A stretch of DNA of 64,000 bases, taken from assembly GCF_000378085.1 (NCBI RefSeq), contig NZ_KB899211.1, forward strand, positions 148,100 through 212,099, read 5' to 3'. The notes beneath the pieces were generated by a model. It was given only the letters and a program-made list of their open reading frames with translations. It was not told the origin of the DNA and did no database searches. A program made the translations under genes and the position numbers. How positions within the stretch are numbered: the stretch's first letter is position 1; every line of letters begins with the position of its first letter. Of the stretch, positions 1-9,875 are shown piece by piece. The DNA comes from Hoylesella loescheii DSM 19665 = JCM 12249 = ATCC 15930 (GTDB lineage Bacteria; Bacteroidota; Bacteroidia; Bacteroidales; Bacteroidaceae).

Positions 1-1428
1 TTGGCCGAACGCTCGCTGCTCGAAGAGATGAAGGAGATTAGCGCAAGGGTAGGTGTGGTGATTGTGATGGAAGTTGCCACGGGCGACGTTAAGGCTATCG
101 TGAATATGGAACGCTGTTCGGATGGCGAATACCGAGAATTGAAGAACCATGCCGTGAGCGACTTGCTCGAACCGGGTTCGGTATTCAAGGTGGCGAGCAT
201 AATGACCGCAATGGACGATGGACTAATTGATACCTCGTATCAGGTGAACACGGGTGGTGGAACATGGCCCATGTATGGTAGGGAGATGCGCGACCACAAC
301 TGGCGACGTGGCGGATACGGCGTAGTGTCGGTGTCGCGTGCGTTGGAAGTGAGTTCGAACATTGGCATTAGTCGGGTAATCGACCAATATTATCACAACA
401 ACCCCGAGAGATTCGTTCGTGGCATATACCGCCTGGGATTAGCTCTCGACTATCAGATACCACTCGTGGGCTCGTCGCCTGCAAAGATACGTATGCCCAA
501 GAAAGCTCCTAATGGGCAATGGCTCAATTGGAGCAACACGGCCCTGCCGTGGATGAGCATTGGATATGAAACGCAAGTGCCGCCCATTTCGATGTTGGCC
601 TTCTACAATGCCATAGCCAATAATGGTAAGCTAATGCGTCCCCGATTTGTTAAGAAAGTGTCGAAGGGAGGCTTAACCATTATGGAGTTCCCGCCTGAGC
701 CAATGAAGGGCTACGAGCAGATATGCAAACCCCGAACGGTAAAGCTGATGCAAGAGGTGCTGCGCAAGGTGGTGAGTCAGGGTTTGGCAAAGAAAGCTGG
801 CTCGGAGCTTTTCCAAGTGGCTGGAAAAACAGGTACAGCGCAGATGTCTAAAGGTGCGGCGGGATATAAGAGCGGAAGTGTAGACTATCTGTTGAGCTTC
901 GCGGGTTATTTTCCTGCTGATGCACCGCGATACAGTTGCATAGTCTGCATACAGAAAACGGGCATCCCCGCTTCGGGTGGACAGATGTGTGGTCCTGTGT
1001 TTAAGAATATCGCCGAGGGTATAATGGCAAAAGACATCAAGCTAGATGCCCGCGATGCCCGCGACACTGCATCGGTATTGTGTCCCGAAGTGAAGTCGGG
1101 CAACGTGCTTGCAGCCGACAACGTGCTGTCGCATCTTGGTGTAAAGACCTTTGCCGATTGGACGGCGAACAGCCTTAAAGGTAAAGCTGTATGGGGACAT
1201 GCCACCATTCAGGGCGGCAAAGCCGTGTCGTTGAAAAGGGTTAAGCAGTATGGCCGTTCGCAAATGCCCGACGTGCATGGCATGGGAGCACGCGATGCCG
1301 TGTATCTTGTGGAAAGTAGAGGCATAAAAGTAAGGCTCGTGGGACGCGGTAGGGTGGTAAAACAAAGCATAGAACCAGGAACACCGCTGAAAATGGGCAT
1401 GAGGTGCGAGCTGGTTTTAGAAGGATAA
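1..1428 (+). CDS. ftsI: FtsI/PBP3 division transpeptidase, 5' partial
   Basis: This is the C-terminal part of the septal peptidoglycan transpeptidase (class B penicillin-binding protein), which acts on the periplasmic face of the inner membrane. The frame is open from base 1, so the membrane anchor and dimerisation domain lie outside the window and the TTG at base 1 is probably an internal Leu codon. All three penicillin-binding motifs are visible (numbering from base 1): S60-V-F-K63 with the acylated Ser, S118-S-N120, and K276-T-G278. A single PASTA-like domain ends the protein (about 420-475), as in other Bacteroidota FtsI proteins. It is followed after 83 bp by murE, the usual dcw order. 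The family call is secure; only the full length is unknown. Confidence 0.93.
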   Translation: MAERSLLEEMKEISARVGVVIVMEVATGDVKAIVNMERCSDGEYRELKNHAVSDLLEPGSVFKVASIMTAMDDGLIDTSYQVNTGGGTWPMYGREMRDHNWRRGGYGVVSVSRALEVSSNIGISRVIDQYYHNNPERFVRGIYRLGLALDYQIPLVGSSPAKIRMPKKAPNGQWLNWSNTALPWMSIGYETQVPPISMLAFYNAIANNGKLMRPRFVKKVSKGGLTIMEFPPEPMKGYEQICKPRTVKLMQEVLRKVVSQGLAKKAGSELFQVAGKTGTAQMSKGAAGYKSGSVDYLLSFAGYFPADAPRYSCIVCIQKTGIPASGGQMCGPVFKNIAEGIMAKDIKLDARDARDTASVLCPEVKSGNVLAADNVLSHLGVKTFADWTANSLKGKAVWGHATIQGGKAVSLKRVKQYGRSQMPDVHGMGARDAVYLVESRGIKVRLVGRGRVVKQSIEPGTPLKMGMRCELVLEG

Positions 1429-1511
1429 ATGAAACATTAGGTCATGGCGAGGGGTGCGAGACACCTTAGGCGCACGCCCCTTTCGTTAGCCGAAATAAAA
1501 AGATAACTATA

Positions 1512-2957
1512 ATGACACTTAGCAGTATTTTAAAGAACGTGAAGCCCCTAAGCGTGGTGGGTAACGCCGAAGTGGAGATAACGGGCGTAGATATCGACTC
1601 GCGAAAGGTGGGTGAAGGCCATCTCTTCGTGGCCATAAAGGGCACGCAGGTAGACGGACACACGTTTATCGACAAGGCTGTGGCACAAGGTGCAACAGCC
1701 GTGTTGTGCGAAACGATGCCCGACCAGCTGCCCCAAGGCGTTACATTCGTGCAGGTGGAGAGTACCGAAGACGCCGTTGGACCCGTCGCAACCATGTTCT
1801 ATGGCGAGCCTTCGAAGAAGTTGAAGCTTGTGGGCGTTACTGGGACGAACGGTAAAACCACCATCGCCACCTTATTATATGATATGTTCAGGAAGTTCGG
1901 ACATCGCTGTGGGTTGCTCTCTACCGTGTGCAACTACATCGAAGACGAAGCCATACCTGCCGATCACACCACACCCGACCCCATTGCGCTTAACGCCTTG
2001 TTGCATCGCATGGTGGAAGCGGGGTGCGAATATGTTTTTATGGAGTGCAGTTCGCATGCCATTGCCCAGAAGCGCATTGGCGGATTGACCTTCGCAGGCG
2101 GCGTGTTCTCGAACCTAACACGCGACCATCTGGACTATCATAAGACCTTCGAGAACTATCGCAATGCCAAAAAGGCCTTCTTCGACATGCTGCCCAAGCA
2201 GGCATTTGCCATTACCAATGTCGACGATAAAAATGGAATGGTGATGGTTCAGAATACGCGCGCCGCGGTGAAGACCTATTCAACGCGTAGCATGGCCGAC
2301 TTTAAGGCAAAGATTTTGGAGTGTCACTTCGAAGGAATGTACCTCGAAATAAATGGTGCAGAGGTTGGTGTGCAGTTCATTGGCAAGTTCAACGTGAGCA
2401 ACCTGTTGGCCGTTTATGCCACGGCAGTGATGTTGGGCAAGCGTCCCGAAGATATTTTGTTGGTAATGAGTACCCTGCATAGCGTCAATGGCAGGCTTCA
2501 ACCCCTGCGTTCGCCCGAAGGTTACACCGCCATTGTTGACTATGCCCACACGCCCGACGCCTTGGAGAATGTGCTAAATGCCATTCACGAAGTGCTGAAC
2601 GGTAAAGGAAAGGTTATTACCGTTTGTGGTGCGGGTGGCAATCGCGACAAAGGTAAGCGTCCATTGATGGCTGTTGAGGCTGTGAAACAAAGCGATCGCG
2701 TGATAATAACCAGCGATAACCCACGCTTTGAAGACCCGCAAGCCATTATCAACGATATGCTAGCAGGACTTAATGCGCAGCAAATGAAGAAGGTGGTTTC
2801 TATCGTAGACCGTCGCGAAGCTATTCGTACGGCATGCATGATGGCCCAAAAAGGCGATGTTGTGCTTGTAGCAGGCAAGGGTCACGAGGACTATCAGGAA
2901 ATAGAAGGCGTTAAACACCACTTCGATGACAAAGAGGTGGTGAAGGAAAACTTTTAA
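1512..2957 (+). CDS. murE: UDP-MurNAc-tripeptide synthetase (MurE, DAP-adding)
   Basis: A cytoplasmic Mur ligase of 481 residues, the usual length, that adds the third amino acid to UDP-MurNAc-dipeptide using ATP. The P-loop GTNGKTT is at 111-117, the position of the carbamylated lysine fits K220 (YRNAKK), and the substrate-selecting motif DNPR is at 402-405. In characterised MurE enzymes DNPR marks meso-diaminopimelate specificity rather than lysine. The presence of dapB at 27253-28008 agrees with a DAP-type wall. murF is not next to it, which is common in Bacteroidota. A family A repeat fills the gap to mraY. Confidence 0.97.
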   Translation: MTLSSILKNVKPLSVVGNAEVEITGVDIDSRKVGEGHLFVAIKGTQVDGHTFIDKAVAQGATAVLCETMPDQLPQGVTFVQVESTEDAVGPVATMFYGEPSKKLKLVGVTGTNGKTTIATLLYDMFRKFGHRCGLLSTVCNYIEDEAIPADHTTPDPIALNALLHRMVEAGCEYVFMECSSHAIAQKRIGGLTFAGGVFSNLTRDHLDYHKTFENYRNAKKAFFDMLPKQAFAITNVDDKNGMVMVQNTRAAVKTYSTRSMADFKAKILECHFEGMYLEINGAEVGVQFIGKFNVSNLLAVYATAVMLGKRPEDILLVMSTLHSVNGRLQPLRSPEGYTAIVDYAHTPDALENVLNAIHEVLNGKGKVITVCGAGGNRDKGKRPLMAVEAVKQSDRVIITSDNPRFEDPQAIINDMLAGLNAQQMKKVVSIVDRREAIRTACMMAQKGDVVLVAGKGHEDYQEIEGVKHHFDDKEVVKENF

Positions 2958-3115
2958 CAAAGCCTCACCCCCAAACCCCTCTCCAAGGGGAGAGGGGAGT
3001 AAAATGCCTTGCAAATTAAAAGCAAAAAGATGATCAGTTACACAAGGCATACGGCTTAACTCCCTACTCCTTAACTCCCCAACTCCTCTCTATGAACTCA
3101 TAAACTTACAACCTC
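2958..3115. repeat. Family A composite repeat, copy A1
   Basis: Fills the murE-mraY gap. The palindrome CCCCTCTCC (2976-2984) and GGAGAGGGG (2989-2997) follows AGCCTCACCCCCAA; TTAACTCC-type repeats lead to the mraY ATG. The orientation is that of A5; the middle CCAAATGC block is diverged. Confidence 0.7.
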
Positions 3116-3128
3116 ATAAACTCAAAAC

Positions 3129-4400
3129 ATGTTATATTATCTCTTCCGCTTCTTAGAACAGTTCGGCATTTCGGGAGCCCACATTTGGGGATACATCTCG
3201 TTTAGGTCGTTATTGGCCTTAATATTGTCGTTGGTTATATCAGCATGGTTCGGCGAGAAGTTTATCAAATACCTCAAAAGAAAGCAAATAACCGAGGTGC
3301 AACGCGACGCTAGTATCGACCCCTTTGGTGTTCAGAAGATTGGCGTACCCAGTATGGGCGGTATCATCATCATCGTTGCCATACTCGTTCCTGTGCTTTT
3401 GCTGGGTCGATTGCGTAACATCTACCTCATCCTCATGGTTATTACCACCGTGTGGTTGGGCTTCTTGGGTGGCATGGACGACTTTATCAAAATATTCCGC
3501 CACAACAAGGAGGGACTGAAAGGCAAGTATAAGATTGTGGGACAGGTGGGTATCGGACTTATCGTGGGCCTTGTTCTATGGGCATCGCCCGACGTGAAGA
3601 TGAACGAGAACCTTGCTTTACAGCGCAAAGACAATACCGAGGTGGTGGTGAAACACCGCAGCGAGGCGCGCAAGTCGCTCAAAACAACGATCCCTTTCGT
3701 TAAAGGACACAACCTGGATTATTCGCGCGTGATGTCGTTTATGGGTAAATACAAGACCGCGGCGGGATGGGTTCTCTTCGTGATAATGACCATTATCGTG
3801 GTGACGGCAGTGAGCAATGGGGCCAATCTCAATGACGGTATGGACGGAATGTGTGCCGGTAACAGCGCCATTATAGGTGTGGTGTTGGGCATTTTGGCCT
3901 ATGTCAGTTCGCACTTAGAGTTCGCCGCCTACCTCAACATCATGTACATACCCGGTTCGCAAGAACTGGTGGTATTCTTTTGTGCCTTTATTGGCGCGCT
4001 CATCGGTTTCCTTTGGTACAACGCTTACCCTGCGCAGGTGTTCATGGGTGATACAGGATCGCTCACCATTGGCGGAATTATCGCCGTGGGGGCAATCATT
4101 ATCCACAAGGAATTGTTGCTACCCATACTCTGCGGCATCTTCTTTGTGGAAAGCTTGAGCGTGATGTTACAGGTGTATTATTTCAAGATGGGCAAGCGGC
4201 GAGGTGTAAAGCAACGCATATTTAAGCGTACGCCTATACATGATAACTTCCGTACACAAGACGATCAGCTAGACCCCGAATGTCATTATGTGATTCAAAA
4301 GCCGAGGTCTGTGGTGCACGAATCGAAGATTACCATTCGATTTTGGATTATAACCATCATCTTGGCCGCCCTAACCATCATCACACTTAAAATAAGGTAG
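3129..4400 (+). CDS. mraY: Phospho-MurNAc-pentapeptide transferase (MraY)
   Basis: A polytopic inner-membrane enzyme that moves phospho-MurNAc-pentapeptide onto undecaprenyl phosphate to make lipid I. Acidic motifs of the family are present: D117-D118 in GMDDFIK, NLNDGMDG at 233-240 and MGDTGS at 306-311. The cytoplasmic loop usually containing HHH reads TPIHDNF (368-374), the form seen in Bacteroidota. At 423 residues it is longer than the ~360 of E. coli, largely because of a hydrophilic insertion at about 155-205, also typical of this phylum. The ATG at 3129 comes directly after a family A repeat. Confidence 0.96.
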   Translation: MLYYLFRFLEQFGISGAHIWGYISFRSLLALILSLVISAWFGEKFIKYLKRKQITEVQRDASIDPFGVQKIGVPSMGGIIIIVAILVPVLLLGRLRNIYLILMVITTVWLGFLGGMDDFIKIFRHNKEGLKGKYKIVGQVGIGLIVGLVLWASPDVKMNENLALQRKDNTEVVVKHRSEARKSLKTTIPFVKGHNLDYSRVMSFMGKYKTAAGWVLFVIMTIIVVTAVSNGANLNDGMDGMCAGNSAIIGVVLGILAYVSSHLEFAAYLNIMYIPGSQELVVFFCAFIGALIGFLWYNAYPAQVFMGDTGSLTIGGIIAVGAIIIHKELLLPILCGIFFVESLSVMLQVYYFKMGKRRGVKQRIFKRTPIHDNFRTQDDQLDPECHYVIQKPRSVVHESKITIRFWIITIILAALTIITLKIR

Positions 4401-4496
4401 GTTAAAAATAGGTCCTATATATAATAAGGTGTCGCCCCATTCGATAACTGACGACGAGCCGACACCACAACGACAAACAACAAAGAAAAAGCAGAA

Positions 4497-5828
4497 ATGG
4501 ACAGAATAGTGATATTAGGCGCAGCCGAAAGTGGCGTGGGAGCTGCCATATTGGCCAAGCAAAAGGGCTTCGACGTATTTGTTTCGGACATGGGACCCAT
4601 CAAGGACAAGTACAAGCAGATGCTCGACAGTCACGGCATAGACTGGGAAGAAGGACGACACACGGAAGTGAAAATACTCAATGCCAAAGAGATTGTGAAG
4701 AGTCCGGGTATCCCCAGCCAAGCCCCCATGGTGCAGCAGGCCATAGCTAAGGGTATCGGTATTGTCAGCGAGATTGAGTTCGCGGGCCGATATACCGATG
4801 CCAAGATGGTGTGCATCACGGGAAGCAACGGCAAAACCACGACAACGTCGCTCATTTATCACATCTTTAAGACCGCAGGCTATAACGTAGGATTGGGTGG
4901 AAACATAGGCCGAAGCCTCGCCTTACAGGTGGCAGAGGGTGCACACGATTGGTATGTTATCGAGTTGAGCAGCTTCCAGCTTGAAGATATGTATCGCTTT
5001 AAGGCACATATTGCCGTGTTGCTCAACATCACACCCGACCATCTGGATCGCTATAACTACCGCATGCAAGGTTATGTAGACGCTAAGATGCGCATATTGC
5101 AGAACCTAACGCCGCAAGATTATTTTATCTATTGGGCCGACGACCCCGTGGTGAAACCCGAATTGCAGAAGTATGACGTGTCGGCACATGTATGTCCCTT
5201 TGCCGAAAACAGCGAAACGGGCATGGCTGCATACGTTGCGGATGGACAGGTAACGCTACCCGCTCCCCTCGATTTCACTATGCCGCAAGACCGCCTGAGC
5301 CTACCAGGCAAGCACAACCTCTATAATTCACTGGCTGCTGCATTGGCTGCACGCGCTGCCGGCATTCCTCAGAGTGTTGTTGAACAAGGTCTTAGCGATT
5401 TCCCCGGCGTGGAACACCGCATGGAACGCGTAGCAACGATGCATGGTGTAAACTACATCAACGACTCGAAAGCCACCAACGTAGACGCTTGTCGCTATGC
5501 GTTGGAGGCTATGAACACCCCAACGATACTCATCATTGGAGGCAAAGACAAGGGTAACGACTACGAACCCATCAAGGAGTTGGTGAAAGAAAAGTGCGCC
5601 GGATTGGTGTATCTTGGTGCCGACAACACCAAACTGCATCAGAATTTCGACCAACTGGGCTTGCCCGTGGCCGACACTCACAGCATGAAAGACTGCGTAA
5701 CGGTCTGCGCCAACATGGCTAAGAAGGGCTACACCGTGCTGTTGAGTCCCTGTTGCGCTAGCTTCGACCTCTTCAAGAATATGGAAGACCGAGGTGAGCA
5801 ATTCAAGACATTGGTACGAAACCTCTAA
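4497..5828 (+). CDS. murD: UDP-MurNAc-L-Ala:D-Glu ligase (MurD)
   Basis: A cytoplasmic ATP-dependent ligase that adds D-glutamate to UDP-MurNAc-L-alanine. The Rossmann-like N-terminus begins IVILGAAESG. The P-loop GSNGKTTT is at 109-116, and the C-terminal domain has the family signatures VEHRMERV and NDSKATN. The 443-residue length is normal. It stops 14 bp before ftsW, so the two are very likely co-transcribed. Confidence 0.97.
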   Translation: MDRIVILGAAESGVGAAILAKQKGFDVFVSDMGPIKDKYKQMLDSHGIDWEEGRHTEVKILNAKEIVKSPGIPSQAPMVQQAIAKGIGIVSEIEFAGRYTDAKMVCITGSNGKTTTTSLIYHIFKTAGYNVGLGGNIGRSLALQVAEGAHDWYVIELSSFQLEDMYRFKAHIAVLLNITPDHLDRYNYRMQGYVDAKMRILQNLTPQDYFIYWADDPVVKPELQKYDVSAHVCPFAENSETGMAAYVADGQVTLPAPLDFTMPQDRLSLPGKHNLYNSLAAALAARAAGIPQSVVEQGLSDFPGVEHRMERVATMHGVNYINDSKATNVDACRYALEAMNTPTILIIGGKDKGNDYEPIKELVKEKCAGLVYLGADNTKLHQNFDQLGLPVADTHSMKDCVTVCANMAKKGYTVLLSPCCASFDLFKNMEDRGEQFKTLVRNL

Positions 5829-5842
5829 TTCCCCAAACGTCA

Positions 5843-7105
5843 ATGGCAGTTAACAAATCCTTAGGCAATCTCTTCAAGGGCGACAAGGTGATATGGATGA
5901 TATTCTTCTTCCTCTGTCTCATCAGTGCCATAGAGGTGTTTTCGGCATCCTCTTCCCTTACTTATAAGGGCGGAAGCTACCTCGCACCCATCATCAAACA
6001 CCTCGGAATATTGTTCTTGGGTATTGTCTTCATGGTGTTTACGGTGAACATTCCCTGCCGATATTTTAAGGTGCTAACGCCCTTTCTGCTGCTCTTTTCA
6101 TTTGTAACACTTATTTGGGTGCTCTTTGGAGGACAGAGCACCAATGGTGCACAACGATGGGTAAGCCTCTTGGGCATACAGTTTCAGCCCTCCGAAATAG
6201 GTAAAGGAACGCTCGTTTTGATGGTGGCTCAGGTGCTTAGTGCCACTCAAACCGAGCATGGAGCCGACCGCAAGGCCGTCTACTGGATAGCTTTTGGCTT
6301 CGTCATCATCATTCCCATACTTTTAGAGAACCTCTCCACGGGCCTACTCATTTGTATGGTTATCTATATGATGATGATTTTGGGGCGTGTGCCTGTGTCT
6401 CAGTTGGGAAAAATATTGGGTGTTGTGGTGCTTATTGCTGGTGCAGCGCTATCGTTCGTGTTGATTTTTGGTCATGCTAAGCAAACTGAAGCTCCCGAAC
6501 AGACCCTCACCGAGAACGTAGCGCCACAGAAAGAAGAGAAAGGCATTTTTGGTAGTCTGTTCCATCGAGCCGACACTTGGAAGTCGCGTATCTACAAATT
6601 CGTGAAGCACGAGGAAGTTCCACCCGAGAAATTCGACCTCGATAAGGACGCGCAAGTGGGTCACGCCAACATCGCCATTGCCTCTTCCAATGTCATTGGG
6701 CAAGGTCCAGGCAACTCGGTGCAGCGCGATTTCCTATCGCAAGCCTTCTCCGACTTCATCTACGCAGTGATAATCGAAGAGACGGGCATTATAGGTGCAG
6801 TCTTCGTAGCCATGCTTTACGTGGTGTTGCTTTTCCGAACGGGTAGGATAGCCAACCGTTGTGAAAACAATTTTCCCGCCTTCTTGGCCATGGGGTTAGC
6901 CCTTTTGCTGGTGACGCAGGCTTTGTTCAACATGTGTGTGGCCGTAGGCTTAGTGCCCGTAACGGGTCAGCCGCTGCCTCTTATCAGTAAGGGCGGAACC
7001 TCAACCATCATCAATTGTGTCTACATGGGCGCAATAATTAGTGTAAGTAGAACTGCAAAGAAAGCGGAAAAACTAACAAAAAGTGGTGTGACAGAAAAAA
7101 AATGA
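5843..7105 (+). CDS. ftsW: Septal peptidoglycan glycosyltransferase FtsW (SEDS family)
   Basis: A polytopic membrane protein of the SEDS family that polymerises lipid II at the septum together with the FtsI partner encoded at the start of the window. The segment GAQRWVSLLGIQFQPSEIGK contains the SEDS signature, and the C-terminal part has the conserved GLVPVTGQPLPLISKGG. A charged loop of roughly 60 residues (about 210-270) separates the two halves. The 420-residue length suits Bacteroidota FtsW. It could in principle be the paralogue RodA, but its place between murD and murG supports FtsW. Confidence 0.94.
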   Translation: MAVNKSLGNLFKGDKVIWMIFFFLCLISAIEVFSASSSLTYKGGSYLAPIIKHLGILFLGIVFMVFTVNIPCRYFKVLTPFLLLFSFVTLIWVLFGGQSTNGAQRWVSLLGIQFQPSEIGKGTLVLMVAQVLSATQTEHGADRKAVYWIAFGFVIIIPILLENLSTGLLICMVIYMMMILGRVPVSQLGKILGVVVLIAGAALSFVLIFGHAKQTEAPEQTLTENVAPQKEEKGIFGSLFHRADTWKSRIYKFVKHEEVPPEKFDLDKDAQVGHANIAIASSNVIGQGPGNSVQRDFLSQAFSDFIYAVIIEETGIIGAVFVAMLYVVLLFRTGRIANRCENNFPAFLAMGLALLLVTQALFNMCVAVGLVPVTGQPLPLISKGGTSTIINCVYMGAIISVSRTAKKAEKLTKSGVTEKK

Positions 7106-7106
7106 G

Positions 7107-7114
7107 TACTTTTG
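7107..7114 (+). promoter_or_regulatory. Possible internal promoter -7 box before murG
   Basis: TACTTTTG matches the Bacteroidota -7 consensus TAnnTTTG and overlaps the end of ftsW and the murG leader. No good TTTG -33 box is seen at the right distance, so this is a weak call. Confidence 0.35.
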
Positions 7115-7290
7115 CAGTAAGAAGCGAGTGTCAGGCACAAGCCCCCGATAAGGGGTTTGCAGAATAGGCTCGCTCTGTATGCAGAATAAGGGAGGGTAGA
7201 AAACCAAGTGAAGACTCGGCGCGAGTGGGTGAACAAACAGCGAAACCATTACTTTCTCGTATCCCCCACACCAATCCAAACAAGCAAAGA

Positions 7291-8418
7291 ATGGAAAATA
7301 ACTTGAGAATAATTATCAGCGGTGGCGGCACAGGAGGACATATCTTCCCTGCCGTGGCCATTGCCAACGCCCTAAAAGCCAAACGTCCCGATGCGCAGAT
7401 ACTCTTCGTTGGCGCGTTGGGCAGAATGGAGATGCAGCGCGTTCCCGCAGCAGGATACGACATCAAGGGATTACCCATCAGCGGTTTCAATCGAAAGAAC
7501 CTCTTTAAGAACTTCGCCGTGTTGTTCAAAATATGGAAAAGCCAACGCATGGCCAAGCGAATTATCAAGGATTTCAAGCCTATGGCAGCTGTGGGAGTAG
7601 GCGGATATGCCAGCGGACCCACGCTTAACCAATGCGCGGCGATGGATATTCCATGCCTCATACAAGAACAAAACTCGTATGCGGGTGTAACAAACAAGCT
7701 GTTAGCCAAGAAAGCCAGTAAGATATGCGTGGCCTACGAAGGTATGGAACGCTTCTTTCCCAAAGACAAAATCGTGCTTACGGGCAATCCCGTACGTCAG
7801 CAGTTGCTCGACACCCAACTGACAAAGGCCGAGGCGCTGCGCGCTTTTGGACTCGAACCCACCAAGAAAACCATCCTCATTGTTGGTGGAAGCCTTGGCG
7901 CACGTACACTTAACGAAAGCGTGATGGCACATCTCGACGAGTTGCGAAATAGTGGCGTGCAGGTTATTTGGCAAACGGGCAAGAATTATTTCGAAGAAAT
8001 CAAAAGCCAGTTGGCCGAGAAATCGCCAATGCCGGCACTTAAACCCACCGACTTCATTGCAGATATGGGCGCCGCCTATCGTGCTGTCGACCTCGTGATA
8101 AGTCGTGCTGGAGCCAGTAGCATTTCCGAATTCTGTCTCATTGGCAAGCCCGTGATACTGGTGCCGAGCCCCAATGTGGCCGAAGATCACCAAACAAAGA
8201 ATGCCATGGCCTTGGTAAATAGGCAGGCTGCACGCTTCGTTAAGGATGCTGAAGCCACCGAAAAGCTTATCCCCATGGCCTTACAAACAGTTAATAACGA
8301 CCAAACCCTAGCGCAATTGAGCCATAACATCAAACAGATGGCACTCAGAAACTCGGCCGAAACCATTGCCGACGAGGTGATAGCCCTAGCTCAGGCGCAT
8401 GCGGCCAAAAAACGTTGA
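7291..8418 (+). CDS. murG: Lipid II synthase MurG
   Basis: A peripheral inner-membrane glycosyltransferase (GT28) that adds GlcNAc to lipid I. The glycine-rich loop GGGTGGH is at residues 11-17, and the C-terminal UDP-binding region shows GGSLGARTLNE and SRAGASSISE. The frame is open back to a GTG at 7225, but the ATG at 7291 gives the standard MurG N-terminus just before the first beta strand and a 375-residue protein, so I chose it. The 185-bp gap after ftsW carries a possible promoter. Confidence 0.95.
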   Translation: MENNLRIIISGGGTGGHIFPAVAIANALKAKRPDAQILFVGALGRMEMQRVPAAGYDIKGLPISGFNRKNLFKNFAVLFKIWKSQRMAKRIIKDFKPMAAVGVGGYASGPTLNQCAAMDIPCLIQEQNSYAGVTNKLLAKKASKICVAYEGMERFFPKDKIVLTGNPVRQQLLDTQLTKAEALRAFGLEPTKKTILIVGGSLGARTLNESVMAHLDELRNSGVQVIWQTGKNYFEEIKSQLAEKSPMPALKPTDFIADMGAAYRAVDLVISRAGASSISEFCLIGKPVILVPSPNVAEDHQTKNAMALVNRQAARFVKDAEATEKLIPMALQTVNNDQTLAQLSHNIKQMALRNSAETIADEVIALAQAHAAKKR

Positions 8419-8464
8419 AAGAACGAACCAGCAGCGGCACGTTCGATAAACTTACAACATCATT

Positions 8465-9856
8465 ATGGAGACAAAGAACATTAAAGCAGTATATTTCGTA
8501 GGAGCGGGCGGCATTGGTATGAGTGCCATTGCCCGTTACTTCATCAAGAAAGGCTACGTGGTGGCTGGGTACGACAAGACACCTACCCAACTGACACAGC
8601 AATTGGAGAAGGAGGGTATGCTCTTGCACTACGAAGAAAACGTTAACGAAATACCGCAGGCTTGCAAAAATGCCAAGTCGTGCCTCGTGGTATACACTCC
8701 GGCCATCCCCGAAGACCACAAAGAGTTGGTGTACTTCCGCGAAAATGGCTTCGAGATACAGAAGCGCGCGCAGGTGTTGGGAACGCTCACCCGAGCTCTC
8801 AAGGGACTTTGCTTCGCTGGTACGCACGCCAAAACCACCACGTCGTGTATGTGTGCACACATCATGCACCAAAGTCATCCAGACTGCAACGCCTTCCTTG
8901 GAGGCATATCCAAGAATTATGGCACCAACTACATACTAAGTCCCCAAAGCGAGTATGTGGTTATCGAGGCCGACGAGTTCGACCGTTCTTTCCATTGGCT
9001 GCGTCCATGGATGAGCGTTATCACCTCTACCGACCCCGATCACCTCGACATCTATGGCACCAAAGAGGCCTATATGGAGAGCTTTCGCCATTACACCACG
9101 CTCATTCAAGAGGGTGGCGCGCTGATTATTAAGAAGGGATTGGCATTGAAACCCGATGTGAAACCTGGCGTGAAGGTATACCAATACTCCCTCAACGAAG
9201 GCGACTTCCATGCCGAGAACGTGAAGATAGACAACGGTAATATCACGTTCGACTTCGTTTCGCCCATCGAGAGCGTAAAGAACGTAACCTTGGGCCATCC
9301 CGTGCCCATTAATATCGAGAATGCCGTTGCCGCTATGGCTATGGCACAACTCAACGGATGCAACGCCGAAGAACTGCGTTATGGTATCAAAACCTACCAC
9401 GGCGTAGACCGTCGGTTCGACTTTAAGATTAAAACGCCCAATCTGGTGTTCCTTAGCGACTATGCACATCATCCCAACGAGATCTTGCAAAGCGCGCGAA
9501 GCATACGCCAGCTATATAAAGACAGAAAGATAACGGCCGTGTTTCAGCCGCATCTCTACACGCGCACGCGCGACTTTTATAAGGAGTTTGCCAAGGCCCT
9601 GAGCCTGCTCAACGAGGTTATACTCTGCGATATCTATCCTGCACGCGAACTGCCCATCAAAGGTGTAAGCAGCAAACTGATATACGATAATCTCGAAAAA
9701 GGTGTAGAGAAGAGCATGATTTCGAAAGAAGATGTGCTGAAGCTGGCTCGCGAACGCGATTTCGACGTGTTGGTATTCCTGGGTGCAGGCGATTTGGATA
9801 GCTATGCGCCACAGGTGGCCAAGATATTAGAAGAAAAGGCCAAGCAAAAGGCTTAA
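8465..9856 (+). CDS. murC: UDP-MurNAc:L-alanine ligase (MurC)
   Basis: The first Mur ligase, joining L-alanine to UDP-MurNAc with ATP in the cytoplasm. The N-terminal GAGGIGMSAIA is the UDP-substrate Rossmann motif, and EADEFDRSF and the HHP-containing C-terminal region are as expected. The length (463 residues) is normal. The P-loop, normally GTHGKTTT, reads G119-T-H-A122-K-T-T-T: the second glycine is alanine, encoded by GCC at 8828-8830. Mpl is a related family, but the position in dcw supports MurC. It lies 46 bp after murG and 19 bp before ftsQ. Confidence 0.95.
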   Translation: METKNIKAVYFVGAGGIGMSAIARYFIKKGYVVAGYDKTPTQLTQQLEKEGMLLHYEENVNEIPQACKNAKSCLVVYTPAIPEDHKELVYFRENGFEIQKRAQVLGTLTRALKGLCFAGTHAKTTTSCMCAHIMHQSHPDCNAFLGGISKNYGTNYILSPQSEYVVIEADEFDRSFHWLRPWMSVITSTDPDHLDIYGTKEAYMESFRHYTTLIQEGGALIIKKGLALKPDVKPGVKVYQYSLNEGDFHAENVKIDNGNITFDFVSPIESVKNVTLGHPVPINIENAVAAMAMAQLNGCNAEELRYGIKTYHGVDRRFDFKIKTPNLVFLSDYAHHPNEILQSARSIRQLYKDRKITAVFQPHLYTRTRDFYKEFAKALSLLNEVILCDIYPARELPIKGVSSKLIYDNLEKGVEKSMISKEDVLKLARERDFDVLVFLGAGDLDSYAPQVAKILEEKAKQKA

Positions 9857-9875
9857 CCCTCCAAAGGGAAGGTGT

